From an uncultured Bacillota bacterium (lineage in GTDB: Bacteria > Bacillota_I > Bacilli_A > RFN20 > CAG-631): 64,000 nucleotides of DNA. The stretch's first letter is position 1. Each line of letters begins with the position of its first letter. The notes below the pieces were generated by a model. It searched no databases. It saw only the letters and a program-made list of their open reading frames with translations, and was not told the DNA's origin. Positions 27,624-36,213 of this stretch are shown piece after piece. Position numbers and translations under genes: made by a program. The stretch is from NCBI GenBank assembly GCA_902491575.1, contig CABUID010000009.1, forward strand, positions 1 through 64,000, read 5' to 3'.

Positions 27624-28190
27624 ATGATTATTGCTATCACAGGATGTATAGGCTCAGGTAAATCCTATCTCTTATCTTTAATTCATCAAAAATACCATTA
27701 CGAAATTTACTCTAGTGATGAATTTGTTCAAGAAGCCTATCAAAACCCACAAATTATGAAAAATTTAGACTTAAAGTTTCATTGTTTAATGGATGGAAAA
27801 ATCAATAAAGACATTATTAAATCACAACTTAATGATCAAACGATTATGGAATTAAATCAAATTCTGCATCCTTATGTATTAAAAAAAATACAAACTATAA
27901 AATTAGAAAAAAAAAGTGTACTTGTTTTTATAGAAGTTCCATTACTTTTCGAAACCAACATGGATAAAATTTTTGACTTTACGATTGTTGTTTCGGTCTT
28001 AGATGAAACGAGACATCAAAAACTATATCAAAGAAATCCTCAACAATATTTCAATATGCTTCAACTTGAAAAATATCAATTCACAAATGATGAAAAAAAA
28101 GCAAAAGCCGATTTTATTGTTGAAAGTGAATTTGATGACTATGAAAATTTAAAACAAATTGATAAAATTATACAACAGATAAGGAAGTGA
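27624..28190 (+). CDS. coaE: Dephospho-CoA kinase
   Basis: 188 residues. Last step of coenzyme A synthesis. P-loop GCIGSGKSYLL at residues 7-17, SSDEFVQEAY, LNQILHPYV and VFIEVPLLFETNMDKIFD with the LID-like RHQKLYQRN segment. Its normal neighbours in Bacilli, mutM upstream and dnaB downstream, are kept. coaX, the first enzyme of the same pathway, is 5 kb further on the same strand. Confidence 0.95.
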   Translation: MIIAITGCIGSGKSYLLSLIHQKYHYEIYSSDEFVQEAYQNPQIMKNLDLKFHCLMDGKINKDIIKSQLNDQTIMELNQILHPYVLKKIQTIKLEKKSVLVFIEVPLLFETNMDKIFDFTIVVSVLDETRHQKLYQRNPQQYFNMLQLEKYQFTNDEKKAKADFIVESEFDDYENLKQIDKIIQQIRK

Positions 28191-28194
28191 GCAA

Positions 28195-29376
28195 ATGTAT
28201 ACTTTTAGTTCTTTAGATACCTATAAAATATCACATTCTAAAAAAGATGAAAAATTAAATGTTGATTACAAAGTTTTAGTTCGTTTATATGAACCCATTA
28301 TTGGAAGTACCGCTTTAAGTTTATATCTTACATTAGAAAGTGAAATCTCGCTTAATAAATCCAATAAAACGAATTTTACGATTGCTCGCCTTCATAAATT
28401 ATTACAGGTAGATGACAAACAATTCAATAATGCTATTGAAACCTTAAAACAATGTGGTTTAATTTCTTATAAAGCAAACCAAAAAAAGGCAAATGATTAT
28501 TTATTTGTTGTTTATCCTACGAAATCAGCTACTGAATTTTTAAATGATGAAAAATTAAATAAAACTTTACAAGTAATTGTTGATGAAAAATATTATCAAC
28601 AAATTTATAATTATTTTATTTCAAATATTATTAATGAAGATGAGTATGTTGATATAGAAGATATCAAATTATCAAAAGAATGGACTGAAGATGAATTCTA
28701 TGAACAATTTTATGAAAAATATCCGGTGATTGCTTCCTATAATCACTCTATAAACCAACAGGCAAAAACAGAAATTAAACGCCTTAAAAATTTATTTAAT
28801 TTAAGTTATACAGAAATTGAAAATGCAATTTTAAATTCATTTGATTATGAAAATGAACAAATGAAAGTGAATTTAGTAAAATTAAATCAATTTATAGAAA
28901 ATAAATATCAAATAAAGCAAAATGAAAATTTAAAAAATAGTGATGAAAAAATTGCAGAAGCATTTGAAAGTGAACGTTCTATTGCTTATTATAAAAAACT
29001 AAGTGGTCGTTCCGTTTTACTACCAAGAGAAACAGCTATGATTAATGAACTTTTAGATCAATACAAAATTTCCGAAGGAGTATTAAATGTTGTCATTAGT
29101 TACTACTTTAAATATGGTCAACGAACACTTGGTGTATCTAAAAATTATTTTGTCAAAATCATTGAAGAAATGCTTTTAAACAACGTAAAAACAACGATTG
29201 ATGCAATGAATTATTTTCGAAACAGAAATAAGCGAATTCAAAAATATAAAGAGTCTAATAAAAAAGAAAATAATGCAACAATTAAAGTCAAAGAAGAAAA
29301 ACCAACCGAGAAGAAAGAAGAAAGCATCAGTGCGGAAACTTTAGCAGAATTTCGTAGATTATTAGGAGGTGAATGA
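28195..29376 (+). CDS. dnaB: DnaB, replication initiation / helicase-loading protein (DnaD/DnaB family)
   Basis: 393 residues. The N-terminal winged-helix domain has VDYKVLVRLYEPIIGSTALS, typical of the Bacilli DnaB primosome protein, which is unrelated to the replicative helicase. The C-terminal DnaD-like domain is YYKKLSGRSVLLPRETAMIN through YFVKIIEEM, ending in a charged Lys/Glu tail. It acts with DnaD and DnaI to load the replicative helicase at oriC and restart sites. Followed immediately by dnaI. Confidence 0.92.
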   Translation: MYTFSSLDTYKISHSKKDEKLNVDYKVLVRLYEPIIGSTALSLYLTLESEISLNKSNKTNFTIARLHKLLQVDDKQFNNAIETLKQCGLISYKANQKKANDYLFVVYPTKSATEFLNDEKLNKTLQVIVDEKYYQQIYNYFISNIINEDEYVDIEDIKLSKEWTEDEFYEQFYEKYPVIASYNHSINQQAKTEIKRLKNLFNLSYTEIENAILNSFDYENEQMKVNLVKLNQFIENKYQIKQNENLKNSDEKIAEAFESERSIAYYKKLSGRSVLLPRETAMINELLDQYKISEGVLNVVISYYFKYGQRTLGVSKNYFVKIIEEMLLNNVKTTIDAMNYFRNRNKRIQKYKESNKKENNATIKVKEEKPTEKKEESISAETLAEFRRLLGGE

Positions 29377-29380
29377 AACG

Positions 29381-30232
29381 ATGGAAAAAATTAATTTAAA
29401 TTATCATACCGATTATAAAATGGATGAGATTGTTTCAAAAATTAAAAAGGACCCCTTAGGAAAAAAAATTATTAAAGAATTATCGATTACTGATGAAGAA
29501 ATTGAAAGACATTATGAACTTTTAAATAATTATATATCCATAAACAAAAACTGTTCAACTTGTCATAATATGAATGATTGTGATCATTCAAGTAAAGGTC
29601 TAAAATACCAATTAAAGCGAGATTTAGAAAATGATTTAACAGACTGTTTTATAGTATGTAATTATTTTGAAGGCTATTATACTCGTAAAAAAAATTTAAT
29701 TTATACTACTTTTGATGAAAAAAGTCTCTTAGATGACAAACAAAAAAACTTTATTTTTGATAATGCTCTTACATTAGGAAATGAATTTGTCATGCGTATT
29801 ATCCAGATTTTAAAAAAAGAAAGATTACCTGGAGCCTATTTGCAAGTTAATAATTCTAAACTTCGTTTAAAATTAATTCAATCATTATCTTATAATCTTT
29901 TATCACAATACAAAGTGGCTATTGTCAAGTTTTCCGATTTATTAAAAGATTTAAAGAGCGAATTTAAAATAAACAATGGTCCAAATACTTTTAAAATTGT
30001 TTTAGAAAGTGATATACTTATTATGGATGGATTAGGTAATGAATCCATCACGACATGGTCAAGAGATGAAATTTTACTTTCACTACTTGATAATCGTATT
30101 CAAAATGATAAAATAACAATATTATGTAGTGAATTTTCTTTAGATGACCTTAAAAAAATCTATAAAATAAACTACAATGATGATGTAAAAGTTAATCAAT
30201 TAATAGATAAGATTAATGAAATTAAAATTTAG
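29381..30232 (+). CDS. dnaI: DnaI-like primosomal protein with degenerate ATPase motifs
   Basis: About 283 residues from the ATG at 29381; GGAGG lies 11 bases upstream, and a GTG at 29369 lies inside the ribosome site. The N-terminal zinc-binding helicase-interaction domain is kept (CSTCHNMNDCDH...CFIVCNYF). The AAA+ domain is recognisable in outline but its ATP site is not: GAYLQVNNSKLRLKLI stands where G-x4-GK-S/T is expected, Walker B reads LIMDGLGNE in place of DDIG, and sensor 1 TSN is CSE. DnaI normally loads the replicative helicase using ATP. Position after dnaB makes the identity safe, but ATP hydrolysis is doubtful. Confidence 0.85.
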   Translation: MEKINLNYHTDYKMDEIVSKIKKDPLGKKIIKELSITDEEIERHYELLNNYISINKNCSTCHNMNDCDHSSKGLKYQLKRDLENDLTDCFIVCNYFEGYYTRKKNLIYTTFDEKSLLDDKQKNFIFDNALTLGNEFVMRIIQILKKERLPGAYLQVNNSKLRLKLIQSLSYNLLSQYKVAIVKFSDLLKDLKSEFKINNGPNTFKIVLESDILIMDGLGNESITTWSRDEILLSLLDNRIQNDKITILCSEFSLDDLKKIYKINYNDDVKVNQLIDKINEIKI

Positions 30233-30245
30233 GAGAAATTGTTTT

Positions 30246-31208
30246 ATGGAAATTAAAAAAATTGGAATTTTAACTTCTGGTGGAGATGCACCAGGAATGA
30301 ATGCAGCAATACATGCCATTGTTAGAACTGCTAATTTTTATGGTATTGAAGCTTATGGAATTTATGAGGGCTATTTAGGACTTGCCAAAGATTATATTAA
30401 GAAATTAAATAGAACAGATGTATGTGATATTTTAAATCGTGGTGGAACATTTTTAGGTTCTGCACGTTTCCCTGAATTTAAAGAGGAGGAAGTACGTAAA
30501 AATGCTATTGAAACTTTAAGAAAGCATGGTATTGATGCTTTAATTTGTATTGGTGGAGATGGCACATATATGGGAGCTTATAAGTTATCATTAATGGGTG
30601 TGCCTTGTATTGGTGTTCCTGGAACGATTGATAACGATATTGTTTCAACAGAATATACAATTGGTTTTGATACTACATTAAATACAATCATTGAATGTGT
30701 AGATAAACTAAGAGATACTACTTCTTCTCATCAACGTTGCTCTGTTGTAGAAGTAATGGGCAGATACAATCCTGATTTAGCTATTCGTGCTGGAATTTCT
30801 TGTGGTGCAGAATATGTTATATGCAATAAAGATGATTACTCTGATGAAAAAATAATAGAAGTTGCTCATCAAGCAAAAAAAGCTAATAAAAGACATTGCA
30901 TTATCATTGTATGTGAACATACCATTCCCGTTTCCCATATAGAAGAAGTCTTAAATCAAGATGGAACTTATGAAACAAGAGCTACTGTATTAGGTCATAT
31001 CCAACGCGGAGGCTCTCCATCTGCCTTTGATAGAGTATTGGCAACAAGACTTGGAGATTATGCAGTAGAATTATTAAAAGAAGGAAAAACAGGCGTATGT
31101 GTTGGTGTTAAAGGTGAAACTTTAACTTACATGGATATTATCGAAGCAAATAAACTTCCAAAAAAACAACCTTTAAAACTTATTGAACAATTTAAGCATT
31201 TTATTTAA
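30246..31208 (+). CDS. pfkA: 6-phosphofructokinase
   Basis: 320 residues from the ATG at 30246 after AGGAGA. Phosphorylates fructose-6-phosphate in glycolysis. Signature blocks are ILTSGGDAPGMNAAIHA, CIGGDGTYMGA, GVPGTIDNDI (catalytic TIDND), VEVMGR and LGHIQRGGSPSAFDR. The glycine in GGDG and the GTIDND form favour ATP as phosphoryl donor over pyrophosphate. Forms a glycolytic unit with the pyruvate kinase and ROK gene downstream. Confidence 0.96.
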   Translation: MEIKKIGILTSGGDAPGMNAAIHAIVRTANFYGIEAYGIYEGYLGLAKDYIKKLNRTDVCDILNRGGTFLGSARFPEFKEEEVRKNAIETLRKHGIDALICIGGDGTYMGAYKLSLMGVPCIGVPGTIDNDIVSTEYTIGFDTTLNTIIECVDKLRDTTSSHQRCSVVEVMGRYNPDLAIRAGISCGAEYVICNKDDYSDEKIIEVAHQAKKANKRHCIIIVCEHTIPVSHIEEVLNQDGTYETRATVLGHIQRGGSPSAFDRVLATRLGDYAVELLKEGKTGVCVGVKGETLTYMDIIEANKLPKKQPLKLIEQFKHFI

Positions 31209-31228
31209 TTATATAAAGGAGAAAAACT

Positions 31229-32665
31229 ATGCTAAATAAAACAAAAATCATCTGTACAATTGGTCAACAATCCGAAAACGAAAGTGTTTTAGAGGAAATG
31301 CTTTTAGCAGGTATGAATGTAGCAAGATTAAATCTTTCAAATGGTTCAATCGCTATACAACAAAAATATATTGATACCATTAAAAGACTTTCTTTAATTC
31401 ATGATCGTGCATTATCTATCATGTTAGATACTTATGGACCAAAAATTAAAGCTCATGAATTTAAAAATTCGATTGAACCTATTGGAAAAGGCTGTAAAGT
31501 AATCATTCACACACAAGAAGAAATATTAGGAGACTCACATGAGTTTTCTGTGAATTATCCTGGATTATACGATGACATTGAAGTCGGAAATGAAATCTTA
31601 GTGAATGGAAATTGTCATTTGTTGGTCATTAAGAAAAACGAAGATGATAAAACGATTGAATGTGCAGCCCAAAAATCAGGTAGCATTCAAGATAAATGTT
31701 TAGTAAACGTTCCTTCGATTACTACGAGCATGCCTTGTATTTCTCATGATGATGCTGCTGTATTAAAATTTGCAATTGGTGCTGGAGTAGATTTTATCGG
31801 AGCTTCTTTTGTTCGAAATGCTGAAGATGTTTTAGAAATTAAAGATTACTTGCAAAAACAAAACGCCAAAATTTCAGTTTTTGCTAAAATTGAAAATAAA
31901 TCTGCTGTAGAACACTTTGATGAAATTTTAAATGTTGCGGATGGGATTATTATTTCTCGTGGTGATTTAAGTGTTGAAATACCTTATGAAATTCAACCTA
32001 TTATCCAAAAGAAAATTATTCGTAAATGTAATATTGTAGGTAAACCTGTCATCGTTGGAACACAAATCATTTCCTCAATGACACGTAATAAAAAACCAAG
32101 TCGTGCAGAAGTTTCTGATGTTGCGAATTTAGTTTTAGATGGTGTTGATGGAATTAGTTTAACAAATGTTACGACGATTGGATTATACCCTATTAAAGCA
32201 GTAAAAGAATTATCAAAAATTATAAAAGCTACCGAAGAACATTCTCATGAAATATTCCAAATCAATAAAGCTTCTTTATGTATGGCAGAAGGGCATCACC
32301 CATCAAGTTTTGAATTTCCATTAGATGATGCTGTTGCTAGTGCAGTTATTGCTACTGCTTCGGAAGTGAATGCAAAATTAATCGTTGCATTTAGTGAATC
32401 CGGTGCAACCGCAAAACGTATATCTAAGTATAGACCTAGTTGTCCAATTGCATCCGTATCTTCTAATGCAAATATACGTATGACTTTAACTTTAAATTGG
32501 GGAATATATCCTGTTGTAGCTAATCATAAGACTTATGAAATTGATTTTATGTCTTTGGCAAGCGAAATCGCAGTTTATTATGGATTAAAAGAAGGAGATA
32601 CTTTCATTATTACAGGTGGAAATGGCATTGGAAATACAAATTTGATGAAAGTATGTAAATTATAA
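31229..32665 (+). CDS. pyk: Divergent pyruvate kinase
   Basis: 478 residues, lacking the C-terminal phosphohistidine domain of Bacillus enzymes. Catalytic and metal residues are kept: RLNLSNG (Arg, Asn, Ser), LDTYGPKIK (Asp), FAKIENKSA (Lys, Glu), SRGDLSVE (Asp) and GTQIISSMTRN (Thr). Several near-invariant positions differ: LDTKGPE is LDTYGPK, ARGDLG is SRGDLS, and the loop normally SGETAAGKYP is TNVTTIGLYP. It probably still converts phosphoenolpyruvate and ADP to pyruvate and ATP, with altered kinetics or regulation. Position after pfkA is the classical one. The stop shares bases with the next start. Confidence 0.9.
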   Translation: MLNKTKIICTIGQQSENESVLEEMLLAGMNVARLNLSNGSIAIQQKYIDTIKRLSLIHDRALSIMLDTYGPKIKAHEFKNSIEPIGKGCKVIIHTQEEILGDSHEFSVNYPGLYDDIEVGNEILVNGNCHLLVIKKNEDDKTIECAAQKSGSIQDKCLVNVPSITTSMPCISHDDAAVLKFAIGAGVDFIGASFVRNAEDVLEIKDYLQKQNAKISVFAKIENKSAVEHFDEILNVADGIIISRGDLSVEIPYEIQPIIQKKIIRKCNIVGKPVIVGTQIISSMTRNKKPSRAEVSDVANLVLDGVDGISLTNVTTIGLYPIKAVKELSKIIKATEEHSHEIFQINKASLCMAEGHHPSSFEFPLDDAVASAVIATASEVNAKLIVAFSESGATAKRISKYRPSCPIASVSSNANIRMTLTLNWGIYPVVANHKTYEIDFMSLASEIAVYYGLKEGDTFIITGGNGIGNTNLMKVCKL

Positions 32666-33573
32666 TGAAATATGCTATCGGTATCGATGTTGGTGGAACC
32701 AATATCCGCATTGCAGTCGTCGATGAGGAAGGTAAACTTTATCATGTCATTAAAGAACGTACGAAAGCCAATTCAATCGATTTATTAAAAGAACAAATTT
32801 TATCATTGATTCAAAGAGTTTTAAAAGACAATGTGTTTTCAATTTGCGGCATTGGTATAGGCGTCCCAGGACCTGTAAAACCAGATGGAACGGTTATCTA
32901 TATGCCTAATTTAAATATTTGTGACTCTTTCAATCTAAGAACGATGATACAAAAAGAAGTAGATTTACCCGTTTTTGTTGGCAATGATGCCAATGTTGCT
33001 GGTTTAGCTGAGGCTACTGTAGGTAGTGGAAAAGGTTATAATGTCGTTCAGTATATCACCTTGTCCACTGGAATTGGTGGTGGGCTAGTCATTGCAAATA
33101 AAATGATTACCGGAGCAAATGGCTTGGCTCAAGAAATAGGCTCTACTGTTATCAAAAATGGTGGACAATATCCTTATGCTTTTAAACCCAACGGAAAACC
33201 AAATGGCTGTATCGAAGGAGAAGCAAGTGGAACTGCTTTAACCCTTAAAGCCAAAAAATTAGGACTTGATTGCTCAAATGCTGGTGATATTTTTACTTTA
33301 GCGGAAAATAAAAATGCAATAGCTATACAAATTAAAAAAGAATTTATTATGGATATTGCTGCCTTTATTGGCAATATTGTAGCCTATATGGAACCTGATG
33401 TATTTGTTCTTGGTGGAGGTATAATGAAATCAAAAGAATTCTTTTTTGATGAATTAATCACAAAAGTAGATGAATATGTTTATGAAACTTTAAGAGGAAA
33501 TGTTAAAATTGTTTGCGCTAAATATGATCAAGATTGTGGTATTATTGGTGCAGCAATGCAAGCATTATTTTAA
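32665..33573 (+). CDS. ROK-family glucokinase-like protein
   Basis: 302 residues. Phosphate loop YAIGIDVGGTNIRIAVVDEE, PVFVGNDANVAGLAEATVGS with the catalytic Asp, YITLSTGIGGGLVIANK and VFVLGGGIM. Likely makes glucose-6-phosphate or a related sugar phosphate to feed the adjacent pfkA/pyk. The usual ROK GEIGH motif is QEIGS and the CxCGxxGCxE zinc site is missing apart from NGCIEGEASG, so this is a zinc-free variant and its exact sugar is uncertain. Confidence 0.85.
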   Translation: MKYAIGIDVGGTNIRIAVVDEEGKLYHVIKERTKANSIDLLKEQILSLIQRVLKDNVFSICGIGIGVPGPVKPDGTVIYMPNLNICDSFNLRTMIQKEVDLPVFVGNDANVAGLAEATVGSGKGYNVVQYITLSTGIGGGLVIANKMITGANGLAQEIGSTVIKNGGQYPYAFKPNGKPNGCIEGEASGTALTLKAKKLGLDCSNAGDIFTLAENKNAIAIQIKKEFIMDIAAFIGNIVAYMEPDVFVLGGGIMKSKEFFFDELITKVDEYVYETLRGNVKIVCAKYDQDCGIIGAAMQALF

Positions 33574-33579
33574 AAGATT

Positions 33580-34326
33580 ATGATTTTATTAATTGATATT
33601 GGTAATTCAAATATTTGTTTTGGACTTCATAATCACCAAGCGCTTGTTCATTCCTACCGCATTAAATCTTTTTTAGACAAATCATCGGATGAATATTTTT
33701 TATTATTTAAAAATATTATTCATGAAACAATTGAAGATATTATCATTTCTTCTGTCGTACCTCAAATAACTAGTGCTATAAAAAAAATGTCAGAACACTA
33801 TTACAAAATAACCCCTAAAATTATGGGTCAAGGCTTAAAAACAGGTTTAAAAATTATTGCTGATGATCCAAAAAGTGTTGGGGCGGATTTAATTTGTGAT
33901 GTCGTCGGAGCATCTAAATTTTCCCAAGAAGGTTTAGTAGTGGACTTAGGTACTGCTTCAAAAATAATGTATTTTAAAAACAATGCTTTCATGAGTTGTT
34001 TAATTGCACCTGGCGTAGCTACATCTACAAAAGCCATGATAACAAAAGCTGCTTTATTACCTAATATAGAATTAGTTGTTCCAAAAAAAGTTTTAAATAA
34101 TTCAACGATACCTTGTATGCAGTCTGGCATTTTATATGGATTTGCAAGTATGGTCGATGGTTTAATAAAACGAATTAAAAAAGAAATTAATAATCCTTTT
34201 ATCCACATCACTGCTACAGGAGGTCTCATCTCATTAATTGCTCCACTATGTGAAGAAAAACTAAATTTAATTGAACCAGATTTAGTCTTACTAGGATTAT
34301 ATGAGATTTATTTAAGAAACATTTAA
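33580..34326 (+). CDS. coaX: Type III pantothenate kinase
   Basis: 248 residues. First step of coenzyme A synthesis from pantothenate. CoaX signatures are LLIDIGNSNICFGLH, SSVVPQIT, GADLICDVVGA, VVDLGTASKIMYF, CLIAPGVATSTKAM and TATGGLISLIA. Type III enzymes are insensitive to CoA feedback. It ends the long plus-strand run and is closed by a strong terminator. The convergent ECF S component could supply pantothenate, but this is only suggested by position. Confidence 0.95.
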   Translation: MILLIDIGNSNICFGLHNHQALVHSYRIKSFLDKSSDEYFLLFKNIIHETIEDIIISSVVPQITSAIKKMSEHYYKITPKIMGQGLKTGLKIIADDPKSVGADLICDVVGASKFSQEGLVVDLGTASKIMYFKNNAFMSCLIAPGVATSTKAMITKAALLPNIELVVPKKVLNNSTIPCMQSGILYGFASMVDGLIKRIKKEINNPFIHITATGGLISLIAPLCEEKLNLIEPDLVLLGLYEIYLRNI

Positions 34327-34355
34327 AAAACTTCTGAAATTCAGAAGTTTTTTTT
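34325..34355. terminator. Bidirectional terminator between coaX and the ECF gene
   Basis: AAAAAACTTCTGA and TCAGAAGTTTTTT form a perfect stem with a 3-base loop and A/T runs on both sides. Confidence 0.88.
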
Positions 34356-34357
34356 AC

Positions 34358-34900
34358 TTATTCAATTACTTTTTTCTTTTTGTATATCGTAACAATATAA
34401 TAGATAGCTGGTGAAAGTAATGCATTAATAATAAATTCTACAATAAAATTCACACCAATAAAGATAGAAATCAATTCACCAAATGCTCCATTAAAGAAAA
34501 GCAATGAACCTACTATAAATAAACTCGTATTTATAATAGGAACGCTTATTGTCGCTAAAACAACACCTATATGACGATTTTTCTTTTTAAATGCTTGGTA
34601 AAACAAGCCAGCAACAAGTCCTGCAATTCCCGATTTTAATAAACATACAAAGACGGTTGCTATTGGATTCATAGCGAAAAATGGACCAGCAGATAACATG
34701 ACCATTCCACCATTTACAAAACCTACAAGCAAACCACTCCATGGACCATATAATATGGCTGCTAATGCAATCGTAATCAGTGATAAATTAATGGATACGC
34801 CTGCAATAACAATATTATTGGAAATGTAGGTAAATACAACTGTAAAGGCTATCAGTAAGCCATTTCCGATGATAAATCGGGTTAATTCATTTTTTTTCAT
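34358..34900 (-). CDS. ECF transporter S component, substrate unassigned
   Basis: 180 residues with about six helices: an N-terminal ELTRFIIGNGLLIAFTVVF segment, ISLSLITIALAAILYGPWSG-type helix (here INLSLITIALAAILYGPWSG), VGFVNGGMVMLSAGPFF and a C-terminal INALLSPAIYYIV helix. This layout is that of ECF S components for vitamins. Facing coaX, pantothenate is a reasonable guess, but folate or another vitamin is possible. The energising EcfA/T proteins are elsewhere. Good ribosome site AAGGAGAG. Confidence 0.8.
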   Translation of the reverse strand: MKKNELTRFIIGNGLLIAFTVVFTYISNNIVIAGVSINLSLITIALAAILYGPWSGLLVGFVNGGMVMLSAGPFFAMNPIATVFVCLLKSGIAGLVAGLFYQAFKKKNRHIGVVLATISVPIINTSLFIVGSLLFFNGAFGELISIFIGVNFIVEFIINALLSPAIYYIVTIYKKKKVIE

Positions 34901-34984
34901 TATTTTCTCTCCTTTTTAGGCCTTAAAGGTCCCTTAAGTTACAACAATGGATTATACCATTTTTTTATTAAATGATAAAGTATT

Positions 34985-35617
34985 TTATAAAAAATTTACA
35001 ATTTCTATTAAATCTTTAATCACTTTATTGCCGGTTTCTTCTAATCTTTTTTTGGATGTATGTCCTGTAGAAACTAAAAGACATTTAGAAGAAATCGCTT
35101 TTGCTACCTCCAAATCGTGAATAGAATCGCCAACAAATAAAATTTCGTTACCATTCCATTGTTTTTTTCTTATAAAAGTTTTAGCGGCATCAAGTTTTGA
35201 AACAGCTTGGTTATTGGATAAACCAATAATATAGTCGAAATATTGATTAATTTGATAGAATTTTAATTGATTTTCTAAAGTCTGTTGCATCGATGCAGAC
35301 AAACATACTAAAGTATAATCCTTTTTTAGTTTTTCTAAAACCTTTTTTACATTTTTAAATAGTTTTACTTGTTCATTCGATAATTGATTATACAACTGGT
35401 GAAAACGGTTTCCTATGTTTTTAAATTCTTCACCATCAATATTAAAACCAGCTTTTTGATAATAAACTGAAACAGGGAAAGTAAATATTTCTTTATATTT
35501 TCGTTTACTTATTTTTTTTAAATGATTTTCATGGCAAAGTTGATTAAAGATTTGAAGGCATAAATCGCAATCATCAATTAAAGTTCCATTGAAATCAAAA
35601 ATTATTATTTTATACAT
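34985..35617 (-). CDS. HAD-superfamily phosphatase (phosphoglycolate phosphatase-like)
   Basis: 210 residues. HAD motif I FDFNGTLIDD at the N-terminus (nucleophile and acid/base Asp), a helical cap (about 15-85), motif II VCLSAS, conserved Lys region SKLDAAK, and motif III ILFVGDSIHDLEVAKAI. The substrate is probably a small phosphorylated metabolite. Asn in place of Asp after the nucleophile Phe-Asp is seen in some subfamilies. Monocistronic, with AGGAGGG before the ATG. Confidence 0.85.
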   Translation of the reverse strand: MYKIIIFDFNGTLIDDCDLCLQIFNQLCHENHLKKISKRKYKEIFTFPVSVYYQKAGFNIDGEEFKNIGNRFHQLYNQLSNEQVKLFKNVKKVLEKLKKDYTLVCLSASMQQTLENQLKFYQINQYFDYIIGLSNNQAVSKLDAAKTFIRKKQWNGNEILFVGDSIHDLEVAKAISSKCLLVSTGHTSKKRLEETGNKVIKDLIEIVNFL

Positions 35618-35693
35618 AAGCCCTCCTATTTTTTTATATTATAAAAAAAGGAAAGGAAATCGTCAAAGGTTTTTATAATAATGAAAAAACTAA

Positions 35694-35750
35694 TTGCATA
35701 TTTATTTTAATATGGATATAATATATAAAGTTAGTTTTAAAACTAACTAA
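35694..35750 (+). promoter_or_regulatory. Promoter and MarR operator of the ABC exporter operon
   Basis: TTGCAT (35694) and TATAAT (35719) are 19 bases apart. Directly downstream lies a perfect 20-bp palindrome, AGTTAGTTTTAAAACTAACT (35731-35750), covering the expected transcription start and ending 6 bases before the ribosome site. The first gene encodes a MarR regulator, so autorepression through this site is very likely. Confidence 0.8.
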
Positions 35751-35766
35751 TTGGAGGTTATATATC

Positions 35767-36213
35767 ATGCATCATTCAAAAGAACAAGCTTTAAGTAATA
35801 CTTTTCATAAAATACATCGAATGTTTATGAATAATGTCAAGCAGGAGGCCAATTTAATTGGAATTAACCCCACCTATCATTATATTTTTATGAATCTTCA
35901 TGATCATAAAGAAGGTCTTTCTCAATCTGAACTTTGTGATTTAATTCACTTGAAAGCACCATCTGTTTCCTTATTATTACAACAAATGGAAAAAGAAGAA
36001 TTGATTCTTAGAGAAAAATCAAGTAATGATAATCGTTTAACCATCGTTAAACTCACTGAAAAAGGTAAAAAATTAGACTCAAAGTTAAAACAAATTTTTA
36101 AGAAAAATGATGAACTGATGAATTCTGCATTAAATGATGAAGAAATGAATAATTTAAAGCTTTATTTGAATAAAATTATGAATAAATTGAAAGGAGAGGA
36201 TAAATATGTTTAA
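35767..36213 (+). CDS. MarR-family transcriptional regulator
   Basis: 148 residues. The winged helix contains GLSQSELCDLIHLKAPSVSL and MEKEELILREKSSNDNRLTI (the wing with D-R). Leads an operon with two ABC exporter half-transporters and probably derepresses them when a toxic ligand binds. The gene overlaps the first exporter gene by 8 bp. The perfect palindrome upstream is its likely target. Confidence 0.92.
   Translation: MHHSKEQALSNTFHKIHRMFMNNVKQEANLIGINPTYHYIFMNLHDHKEGLSQSELCDLIHLKAPSVSLLLQQMEKEELILREKSSNDNRLTIVKLTEKGKKLDSKLKQIFKKNDELMNSALNDEEMNNLKLYLNKIMNKLKGEDKYV

Noticed and set aside
32665..34326. Minus-strand open frames inside the ROK and coaX genes
   Set aside because: They lie antisense to clearly conserved enzymes, have no ribosome sites and show no family motifs.
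34901..34984. Vitamin riboswitch before the ECF S component
   Set aside because: The gap is about 80 bases. A small CTTAAGG/CCTTTAAG hairpin is present, but nothing matches a known riboswitch core.
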